From positions 1,054,001-1,118,000 of the forward strand of contig WTXI01000006.1 of assembly GCA_022376515.1 (NCBI GenBank): DNA of 64,000 nucleotides, read 5' to 3'. The notes under the pieces are model-generated. The model was not told the DNA's origin. It ran no database searches and was given only the letters and a program-made list of their open reading frames with translations. The stretch is from Lactifluus volemus (lineage: Eukaryota > Basidiomycota > Agaricomycetes > Russulales > Russulaceae). Positions 54,398-64,000 of the stretch are shown here, piece after piece (position 1 is the stretch's first letter; each line of letters begins with the position of its first letter). Both the position numbers and the translations under genes were made by a program.

Positions 54398-57300
54398 ATG
54401 TCTTGGGCTGCCTCTGCTTATCTTCCCTCTCGTCGTTCGCGTTCGCGTTCGCCACATCGTGGCTCGTACTCGAGGCCTTCATATCCGGACCATCATGGGC
54501 CGGACCCTTACCGGAATGACTGGGATTCGTGGGACAGGGAAAGAGCATATGCGATGGAACGGGACCGTGCTATGTATGATTACGGTCGCCGTGGTCGTAG
54601 CCGGAGTCCAGACGATGGTGCGTTGCCTGTAAATCATGTATTAGGATATGAGTCGACCCTACTAAATCTAGGTCTTCGCAAGCGTCGACGTTCTACATCG
54701 CCTTATGAGCGCGATCCAAGACCACGGTATGATGACTATGGTAAGCAACACGTCATCTAAGGGTTTTCATCGACCCTAAGATGTGACTCCCATCCCTTAG
54801 ATCCCCGGGGTCCCGGGTTTAAGTCACCAAGGCGTCCGTCATACCACCAGCCACCTTCACGGCGTGCACCCCCAGATCCACATACACTCGACTATCCTGT
54901 ATCCCTCAAGCAGTTCGCAGAGTGGTTCAGATACTATTATCCGCAGGCTGCTGCGGAAGAAGATAGCTCTGACAAAGCTGCCCAGCAGCAAGCTGGTGAT
55001 GGGTCGAAGCCTCGAAACGGCATCAAATTGCGATGGGAGAAATACAAGAAGTCATTTGCTGCACAGCAGGTGACCAGATTCTTTTGTTTCCCAATAGGGT
55101 GATTGACGCCACCCCTCCTTTCTCAGTTACAAACAATGTTCGATCATCACCGAAAGTCACCCTGGTTTGCTGAGAAGTACGACCCTTCTGCCCAGTTTGC
55201 GTACCTACGCAAGCGAGTCAGGAAGGAAGGTTGGAGGGGTCGAATGAATACCTTCTTAGAGAATCTGGCCGCTGGCTTTTTTGACCCTCAGTCTGGGGAC
55301 CTTCATCAACCACCTCCTGCGAAGTCCGTAACTATAAAAAAAGAAGAGGCGGGGGACGATCAAGAAGCTTTCCCTGATCACGACGCCCTGGCACCCGTTG
55401 ATGAGTCGATGAAGGTTGATGAGGATGTTGCTGTTGAGGTCGAGGAGGACGGTGACAAACTTGATGCCAACGGTAAAGGCCTTGAGAATGGAAGGAGGGA
55501 TAGTCGCGATAGGGGTGAAGAGGTATCAGTGGCCCCAGAAGGTCACCAGGTTATGATTCGCACCATTCCGCCGGATATTGGACGCGTAAAGCTCGAGACG
55601 GTTGGCGTGCGTATCCTCTGTTGTGGCTTCCAGAACAATATCTTATTAGGACTGCCGCAGGCTCTCGATACCATTCCCGGTTTTATCTATCTTGCTTTGG
55701 GAGATCCTCTTCAGAAGCGTAACTTTTATCGCGCCGGCTGGCTGAAGTTTCATGAAGATGCTGATATAAATGTCATCATGTCTGAGCTTAGCGAACGAAA
55801 GGCGAGTTAATCCTAGTCGCTAGTTTTTATGGTTCTTATTGTCTTTCATTTCTAGATTGATGGCTTCAAGTTGCATGTTCTCCACAACAAGCAACCTTTC
55901 AAAAATCGCGTGCGCTATGCCCCAGAGGTGGCGAGTCGCCCTGACATCGTTGAGAAAGACTTGGATAGAGCGCGCACTCTACTTGTCCGTCTCGAGGCCG
56001 AGCATTATGCGCTCCGAAAAATCCGCATCTTGTCCCGTGATGAGGTTGCTGCCCTTCCGGCAGGTCCCCTGCAAGAGGATATGGTGACACTGGCTGAGGG
56101 TGAGGAGGATCGTGACGAACCCGAACCCTGCAAAAGCGTCCTTTCTGCAATTGAGCAGCATATCGAAAAAGTCTATGCGGAGACACCGAAAGACGGCCTT
56201 GATGAAGATGATTTGAAAATTCGCAAGGTGAGATCGATGCGCTCTTCGCGTGCGCCACCAGCCAGCTGAGCCTACATGCAAAGTCTGCTATATCACTCGA
56301 TTTGATTCTGGCAGCCTTGCGCAATGCCTTCCATACATGCTATTACTGCGCTGTCACTACCGATCATCAGGAGGAGTTACAACGCAAGTGCATTCGTCAT
56401 TTGAGGAAACCGCTATCAAAAGCGACCTATGATGAGTATAAGGCCAAAATGGCAGAATGTTCCACAAAGGTCAAGCAGGAATGTGCTATGCAGGAGGAGG
56501 AGGATTTGAAACCCAAAGAGAAAGAGCCATCTCCCGAGGATCGTAGTAAAGACACGGCAGGGGACGAATCGCGCGAGTGGAAGAAGAGTGGTACGCACTT
56601 TAATTATTTGGTTGTTCCCTATACTGAGCCCAAAGCAGAGGATCGGTGGATTGAGTGGTTGGACTCTAAAATCGCTTTGTTACTTGATCGAGACTCTGTC
56701 GACCCTCGTGCCTACGGAGGAAAGGCTTATGACGAGTGAGTCATTTGCGTCGTGCCATCGTCTGTGAGCTGAATAGAGTCTACCCAGGGAATTATCGAAG
56801 GTTGCAGAGCCGTACATAAAGCAGGAAGAGGAGGGCAAGTTTCGCTGCAAGACTTGTACGAAGTTGTTCAAGGCCACGTCATTTGTGGAGAAGCATATTG
56901 CGAATAAGCATCCTGAGCTTGTCAAATCGCTAGACGATGTTTGTGTCGTTGACTGACTATCAGATCTCTCTCACTGACATGTTTATCCAGCTTCCATACT
57001 TCAACAGCTTCGCCCTCGATCCTCACCACATTCAGCCATACAGTCATCTGCCTCAAGCGGGAGGTGCGGGCCAGCAAGCACCGCCTCAAGCCTATGGTCT
57101 ACCTGGACCACCTTCGATGCCACCAGCGGACTATATGCGGGGAGCTAATGGAGGCATGTTCTATCCTCCTCCTTATCCACCAAGTGGTTTTCCTCCACCA
57201 ATGAACATCCCTCAACACTGGGAGCCTTACGCTTATTCGCACATGCCGAATGTAGCACTCGCGCCGCGCCGTGACGATAGCACGTCTGCACGGCGTTTGA

Positions 57301-57602
57301 GTGACCGTATCAGCGGTTATGCGCCGGGATCGGAGTATTTAATGGACTCACCGACAACGATACCGGCTTCTGCCGGTCTTCCCGCCAAGCCTGCCGTCAG
57401 CATTGATCAACCGCTGAGTGACGAGGTTCGCGTGCGCAGGAGTACGAGTAGCCGAAGGAATACACGCGGTGGGGATTCTGGCGGACCGCCTCCCCCACCT
57501 CCCCCGGACGCAAAAGAAGACCCGCGGGCGGCAGCTGGGAAGAAAGTCAGCTACCACGATATGGACTTGGTGGCAGAGGGTGACGTTGAGCTGCAATACT
57601 GA
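54398..57602 (+). CDS. SRRT: ARS2/Serrate (SRRT), RNA effector molecule
   Basis: ARS2 links the nuclear cap-binding complex to RNA decay and processing factors. The N-terminus is Arg/Ser-rich (RRSRSRSPHRGSY). The conserved part follows: YPVSLKQFAEWFRYYYP, NGIKLRWEKYKKSF, WFAEKYDPS, then an acidic region, VMIRTIPPDIGRVKLE, GFIYLALGDPLQKRNFYRAGW, KPLSKATYDEYKAKM, THFNYLVVPYTEPK and a C2H2 zinc finger FRCKTCTKLFKATSFVEKHI. A Pro/Gly/Tyr-rich tail ends with SYHDMDLVAEGDVELQY. The Pro-rich tail contains PPPPPPPD. About ten short introns; frame intact along the parts I traced. Confidence 0.93.
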
Positions 57603-59730
57603 ATGGTATGGTATGTTTGCCCAACCATCGTCCTACCTATTAAACCCTGTTGTCGCGAATCGTCATTTGATTTGCTCGGTTGGTTTTCTTTGCACCCTTC
57701 ACACACATACATATATACATTGTTATTCATAACTCTCTTCTCACTCACAGCCACGACTCACTCAACCTCAGCTTTATCTGTATCGAGTACTCGGTTGCTC
57801 TAGTGCTCAAAGTAGTTTTGGCGGCGCGGCATAAAGAATCACGGTTAATCTGTCAAGTGTGATATACATACGATTTCACAGAATCTGGAATACAAGTTGT
57901 GGTTCTGTGAAGCAGCAGTTGCTGTTTCAGAATTTCGAGACATTCAACATTGTGTGGTTGGTTAAACAGTAGTCCCTAATGACTAAGTGTGAACCATACA
58001 ACATGAGTCGGCTGAGCCCAGCGTGCTTCTGTGGTCTGCGGGAATTAGCTTCGTCTTCACGAGGCTGAGGGATCATGTGAAAGTAACCGAACGGAAGCAG
58101 ATGGCGCCCGATCCATGCTGTCTCCGCGTGCAGTCCGAACAGACATACAGTAGCAGACCCTGTCATGGGGCTTGAAAAAAAGGCTCGTAATATCGGGTTG
58201 ATCATGACGTGGAACGCCGCCGGGAATGAAGGATCGGAGTCAGCGTGTTTTAGGGGAAAAAAAAAGAAGACTAAACCTCATGGGTAAGTGCGCAAAGTCT
58301 TTGCAAGGCGGCCGCGTTTGAAGCTATTCCCGAAGAGAGTACTAGTACATACACACCCACCTACCCCCCCATCACCCAACTACGCCGTAGCAGGAAATGA
58401 ACATATGCATGGTCGTATGACTGGACAGATTGTCATTTATGCTTCCATCTGCGGAGGAGAGGTTTTTGGGGGGCCCGTCAACGCGAACCAAATGGATGTG
58501 AAAGGACCTGACAGGATGGAAGCGTGTGCGATGTGGGATGATGGAAGCGGCGAGGTTTGGGCTTCGCTGCCCAATGTCAATGTGAAATGTCAAGACGGCG
58601 AACACGTCCTTTCCTGTCAAGGCTATCTGGCCCCTCTTTGCCTTCTTTACCAACTGCGGCAGGCTCCATCTGAAATAACGTGAGGGTATAGGGTTTTTTC
58701 ATGAGATTTTAGCCAAGGAGACCGGCGCCTTCACACATCGTTACCGCGTGGGTTCCGTGTAGACAACTCTTTGGAAAAAGAGTGACAAAGTGTGCGAGCA
58801 GGTCTAACATAAGAAAGAAATAGGGGTGAGTGAGTGATTGGACAGATGCCATGAGGGATCAAGCCACCCGCCTGGCAACTCGGAATGGCGCCTTCGTGTT
58901 CCTCATCTCACCTAAAGGTGCTGAAGCCACGTTGCACATCAAGCATCAAGGCCCGGCCGCGGGCTTGATGGTTGTTGCCCAGACTGTCATAGAGCGTGGG
59001 GAATCCAATAACCACGGACCTCGATAGGCCTAGCAGTACTCCGAGCGGAAGATAGGGTCAGATCGTGCTACTGTGACCTGGCTGCTTGCACATTGCAAGA
59101 GGCTTTGTGGTGCCCTTGACCTCGAGGGCCACGTGGGTGGGACGACCCGCATCGGAGCGCCGGAGAAACGGTAGAAGATTCGTCGCTGTCGCCTCGGATG
59201 GTACTCGTATAGGATTTGGAAGGGGTGACGTCGAATGCCGCGGACGTGTTTTTGTGGGAAGGCAAAAAGCAAAAAAAAAAATGTTGAGGAAGGTTGTTGA
59301 TTGAGAATGGAGATGGGGATGCCCTGGAAATTTGTTAGGAGGATGAGCCGCCCTGGTGCCACTGGCAAATTGGAAAGGGTAGTTGACCTGCCAGAGAGTA
59401 GAGAGGGGCGAGAGCCGTTCTGTTGGAGATATACCGAGATTGTGAGTGAGGAGAGAGCGGTGAGAGGAAGGATAGAGTAGCGCAGTGAGGGGTGGCCCTC
59501 GGAGGATTAATGATCAGACGAGTGACAAGAGTGGTGACCAGCTCAGTTCCGTTCGTTCGTTCGTTCGTTCCCGTCACCCGTAACCCAGCGCAAGGGCCTA
59601 TATCGACCTCTGGTGACAGAAAACGTTTCAATTCACACTCGATATAGGTTCCTCGTTATCGCTGGGTTGCATCCTCATCACAGGTTAACCCAAGTGACCT
59701 TTCAGTCGTCAATACACAACTCAATCTTCC
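57603..59730. other. Large intergenic region with no recognised gene
   Basis: About 2.1 kb. Several short frames on both strands (for example 58372-58653 minus, 58850-59027 plus, 59030-59265 minus) have coding-like composition, but no family match and no convincing splice path. A small gene on the minus strand at 59030-59630 is possible. It should include the SSK1 promoter, often long for stress regulators. Confidence 0.4.
59551..59570. repeat. (GTTC)5 microsatellite
   Basis: Five perfect GTTC units about 160 bp upstream of the SSK1 start. Confidence 0.9.
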
Positions 59731-62700
59731 ATGTCTACTGCCCCACGTCTTCCTACCGTTCGTCTACCGACCGTGATTGCCAGTGCAGGTAGCGAGCCTT
59801 CCCTACAGGATTCTGTGGTGCTGGACCTTCCCCCTTCTGGCAAATTCGGTTTCGCGTGGGCTGCAGACGCGGGACCCGCCCCGTCCCTTCCGTCTCTGGG
59901 AGATCGTCATGTCTCCCTGAGCTCGTCGGATGCAGATTCCGCTACGTCTGAACATGAACCGGACGGAGAGGAAAGTTCTGAAATTGGGAAAATCAAATCT
60001 ACTAGACGGTTGAGCAGCGGCGGCGGTGCGGTGAGGAAAGGGTACAGCGACGAATCCGACGAATCCGACTTTACCACACCGACGAACCGACTCAACTTGG
60101 ACGAAAATCCACTGGACGAGGCCTCTCCTCCCCTTCCTCGACTATCCCGAGCGTTCTCTGTCCCGTTGCCATCTCAGATCGTGTGTTTAAAAAATCCAAA
60201 GGAAACCTCTGACGAATTATCTCAAGAATTATCGGATTCATTCCAAATGATGATACAGACCCTTCTACAGTTGTCTCCTCCTCAGCTGTTTGATCCGGCG
60301 AAAGAGCAGTACTCGGCTTGTGCTTTAGCTATCCCTACCCCTTCCGTTTCAGCATTATTCACCGTCATGAAGTCTCTAAATTACATCTCTGCCAATATGG
60401 CTGCTTTCACTACTCCGCATCGTATCACATTCCTCGCCCCTGTTCGCGATTTTGATATCGGTGAAACTTTACAGAGTGTTGGGGATGCCCTTAGCGGTTT
60501 GGCTGCCGATCGTCACGTTGATCTCGTTCTCTTCCATGGCGATGTCGGGATGAAACATATCGCAGTAAAGGGGGATGAGATTGGCATTTCTTCTACTTTG
60601 TCACACGTCAGTAGTCAATGACTTTGACATCTTATTCTATATCCTTTTTCTACACAGATCGTACGTCAAATCCTCGTGACAGCTCATCCCGGTGATTCCC
60701 TCCAACTCGGTCTTTTCTTAGTTGCCCCAGTCAGAGACGCTCTCTTTGACCTTCCATTAGACGCCACAGAGCCTGCCGATATCATCTCCCCACCTGATCC
60801 CAATCTACCCTTATCTTGCACCTTTCAGATCACTCATACTGCTCCAAACCGCACAAAACCGTTCGTAGGCTCTCACATCCTCCAACGACTGGTCCATCAC
60901 ATCAATGCCACCTTTACTTGTGAGCCTACAGAGACAGCCTTCACCTGCAAACTATCCATGACCTTTGAGCGTGGCTCTCCTGCTGTCGTCAATCCCGCCA
61001 TCATCCTTTCCGATAATGACCCTATCCTTCAAGCTTTTCCCGACTTGAAATTATCCGGAGAGCCTACCCTCGAAGATCTTGCCCAGTTTGTTACCACTTT
61101 GAAGGGAAAGAAGGTATCCCTATATGCAAATGCAACTGGCATGTTTGCACAGCACCTCACGAGCTATCTAACCTCATGGGGGCTCGATGTCAGCCATGCC
61201 AGTCCTGATTCGGACGTTGAAGGGTCACCTGCTCGAGAGCTGGGAAACCTTCCTTCCGTTGAACTTTCCGATGCCGGTAACGATCCTCTGGGTGCCGGAA
61301 CCATCCTCCACACACTCAGCGAACAACAAGACTCGGCTCCTCTTACCCCAAAGGCTCCAACTCAATCTTCATCGTTCATTTTGATTGACGACGATATTTC
61401 TGTGCTTCGTGAGCGCCTCCGGAAATGGCGTGCAGAACTATTGCAACCTTTACAACCTCCGCGCAAGCGGCCAAATCTCGCTGCCAACCATAGGCCACGG
61501 TCTTCTCCCCAAGTTGCTCGCACACTCGCACACTCGCTGTCACCCAGAAGTTCGCCTGTCATCATTCACTTTACCAGTTTGGCCAACTTCAAGCTGGTGA
61601 AGGGAATTCTTCACTCTGTACTTGGACCGAGCAATGGACAGGCTAGCCATCTGCCAGAGGTGATCGTAATACCAAAGCCTGCTGGTCCGCGTCGAGTACT
61701 CACCGCGCTACACACGGCCGCCACCAAACCATTAGTGGAGCCTTCCTTCTCACCTATCGCAACCTCGCCAATCAGCCCAGCGTTGTACCCTGCCGCGTCC
61801 TACTTGCACCAAAATGTCAGTCTAAAGTCACCCATGACTCGGCCGTCCAATAGCCCGCGAAGTGTCTCATACCAAACAATGCGCTCGCCAAGGGCTTCCG
61901 TCGAGCCCGGATTTGACACCTTCCCTTGCCACCATCACCACTAGGGCTGTCTGAAGGGATGGACTACTTTTCACAAGCCGCAGAGAAACTTGGCTCGTCT
62001 TCCGGACTAGTCATACAGAGTCCCAACGGCCAACCGCAAGGTATCTTCTTTCACCCTCCGCGTTCGCGCAGCTCTCGGTCGAGCTCCCACAGCGTGAGTG
62101 TCGAAAGCGGCGGGCCGGCCTGTTCACGTGGCGGCAGCCGAAGACGCTCGGATACGGCCGAGAGGACACGCCCGGTCACCTTCCTCACCTTTCCGGGTAC
62201 GTTACAACAGCGACGTGGTCAGACACCCCAGACCACCCTTGATTCTGGACGTTCGGGTGTGTCACAACCCTTGACGGCAATCCCTGATGATGAGGCGGCC
62301 GGGACGTCCGCGACGAGCGTTGCTGCCGGGACGTCCGCGGGACCACGTCAAGCGAAGCGAGGCGGTACAGTCGACGTCCTCCGGAAGACTGCGTCACCTC
62401 CCTCGTCCCCGCGGACATCATCAACGAACGTCGTCGTCAAGTCACCATCAGTGAAACGAGGCTCGGGACCGCGTCGCCAACAAAGTGAGAAGGTTCATTC
62501 CCTTCATCTCCGATGAAGAAAGCGAAGCCGTCAGAGCCTAGCATCGTCCCCCCAATCAGCGTTCTCATTGTTGAAGGTGTGCTGTCCCTTATGTTTCAGC
62601 GTATGTGACTGAGCGCTTGGTAGATAACCCTATCAATCAGACACTCCTTTCTACTTTTATGAGAAAAAAGAAGATAAAATACGACATCGCCAAGAATGGT

Positions 62701-63438
62701 GAAGAGGCTGTCGAAAAGTGGAGGACTGGCAGGTTCCATCTTATCTTGGTGGGTTCCGGTTCCCGTCCTGGGGTGGTTGCACTTTCTCACGGATGTGGTC
62801 AGATGGATATTCAAATGCCTGTCATGGACGGCATCTCCGCGACCAAGGAGATCCGCCGATTGGAAAAGTTGAATTCATCGCAAGGGTATCCCGGAACACC
62901 TCAGACGGAAGGTCAGCGCACTCCGTCGGACGTCTCGAATGACTCCCGGGTGTCCTCGAGCCCCTTCCGCTCCTCTGTCATCATTGTGGCGTTGACTGCG
63001 TCATCGTTGCAATCAGACAGAGTCGCTGCGCTGGCAGCCGGATGCAACGATTTCCTGACAAAGCCGGTGTCACTGGAATGGCTCAATAGCAAAATAATCG
63101 AGTGGGGGTCTATCAAGGCCTTGCAGATGTTCGCAGACAGCCGGCCAGATTTCGTCAAGTCGGTGTCAGCCGGTCAGGCAGTGCAGGCCCAGAACATTGC
63201 ACGCCGGTTACACATGCCTGAAGGGAGAGTGTCTCCTTCACCCAGCCGGAAGCCAGGAGTAGCCTCCACATCGACACCATCTAGTTCAGATGATTCGACG
63301 CTACTGGGCAAGTCTACGCCCTCACTTTTATACAAGTCATTTCACGAGACTCTAAATGGGGCATCGGAATCTATTAGCAGTCAGTTTACCGATATTTCTC
63401 CGCTCCTCTTCACAAATAGTGACCGATCAATTTTTTAG
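59731..63438 (+). CDS. SSK1: SSK1/MCS4-type response regulator of the HOG stress pathway
   Basis: SSK1 receives phosphate from the Sln1/Ypd1 phosphorelay and, when unphosphorylated, activates the Ssk2-type MAPKKK. A long N-terminal region contains a folded part (SDSFQMMIQTLLQLSPPQLF, HRITFLAPVRDFDIGETLQ, CEPTETAFTCKLSMTFERG, KKVSLYANATGMFAQHL). A Ser/Pro linker precedes the C-terminal receiver domain: ISVLIVEDNPINQTLLSTFM, then LMDIQMPVMDG with the phosphoacceptor Asp, VIIVALTASS and GCNDFLTKPVSLEWL with the conserved Lys. Introns are 60607-60657 (donor GTCAGT), about 62577-62625, and an in-frame stop-free 54 nt intron about 62749-62802. Single missing bases break the frame near 61928 and 62489. 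The ending after the receiver domain is Ser/Thr-rich. Confidence 0.92.
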
Positions 63439-64000
63439 CTCCCCTCCGTGGGAACGCAAAGGGTGATGTGTTTCGCCACCCTTCTTTCCTTCCATTTTTC
63501 CTTACCCTGCTGACAAGTGACCCATTAGATCCCGTCACTTCTGGGGATACGTTACGTTCTAGCGGCGTCACTGGTTAGTCACCCTTTTAACTTTCCTTGA
63601 ATAGGTGTGTTCACACGGACCGAGCTTCCTCAGCTTCAGCGCCTGGGGACACTTCTTCACAAATTTCTCATGAACAAGAGGAGGGCGTAAGGGAGCAGCG
63701 ATGATGGTATTGGGCGATCTTTGGAGTAGTATCACCCTTCACTCTCACGATTTCACTTTTACGAGTGTATCTGAAGGTCGCCGGGTTCTTTTGGGAGATG
63801 TTCTGACTGGGTTATTTTGTTTTTGTTTTTGGGATGTTTGTGTTGTAGGCAGTTGTTTTGCTGGATTGGATTTCACACGCCCGGCTGAGATTCTGAATGG
63901 AAGATCTGCTATCAATTGGCTAAAAGTAGGGTTCGTCGGTCGGTCCTTTCCGTTGCCGGTCGCTGTTTGTGAGCGGATCGGTTGTCAAAACGAAAGCTCA
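63439..64000. other. Sequence downstream of SSK1
   Basis: Pyrimidine- and T-rich, with a GTTTTTGTTTTTG tract. Nothing coding is seen before the window ends. Confidence 0.4.

Overview
This window is nuclear DNA of a basidiomycete fungus, most likely an Agaricomycete. The evidence is dense, intron-rich genes with mostly 50-60 nt GT-AG introns, and protein families such as FMC1, PET191, FMP32, ATG10, SSK1, an APSES-ankyrin cell-cycle factor and F-box/LRR proteins typical of mushroom-forming fungi. I cannot name the genus. I count 31 protein-coding genes that look real, one broken F-box copy and one stranded gene fragment. I saw no rRNA, tRNA, CRISPR array, transposase or viral sequence.

Layout. 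1-19 kb is housekeeping with a strong mitochondrial flavour: a SIRT5-type sirtuin cut by the left edge, FMC1, an RRM protein, an eIF4A-like pseudo-helicase, ELP2, the mitochondrial-type holo-ACP synthase, CAF17/IBA57, dUTPase, PET191/COA5, FMP32, PYM and GPN3. 19-23 kb is gene-poor, with simple repeats and one small His/Arg-rich protein. 23-38 kb holds a long disordered nuclear-type protein, ERG10 thiolase, ATG10, ribosomal protein eS1, APRT, an EDEM/MNL1-type GH47 mannosidase, a ZNRD2-type zinc protein and a fungal protein of unknown role. 37.8-43.0 kb is a tandem duplication of about 2.6 kb carrying an F-box gene plus the 3' end of the formaldehyde dehydrogenase gene SFA1. 43-64 kb holds SFA1, VFA1, an equilibrative nucleoside transporter, uL24m, an MBP1-type factor, SWD1, ESF2, ARS2/SRRT, a 2.1 kb gap and the stress response regulator SSK1.

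Two things dominate interpretation. First, at least ten genes are broken by single-base deletions, almost all repairable by lengthening a G, C or A run by one base, while neighbouring genes splice perfectly. This looks like uncorrected homopolymer error in the assembly rather than biology, so those genes are annotated as probably functional. Second, the tandem duplication at 38-43 kb is real structure: two diverged copies lie head to tail, the junction falls in an SFA1 intron, and a dead SFA1 tail is left between two F-box copies.

The genes do not form one pathway. Many sit as divergent pairs 90-200 bp apart (ELP2/PPT2, CAF17/DUT1, PYM/GPN3, ATG10/eS1, MNL1/ZNRD2, SFA1/VFA1, SWD1/ESF2), so shared promoters are likely. 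The most unusual protein is the eIF4A-like DExD protein at 3.2-6.4 kb. Its Walker A, DEAD, SAT and HRxGR motifs are all altered, suggesting an ATPase-dead helicase fold behind a long disordered tail. I found no convincing new multi-gene system.
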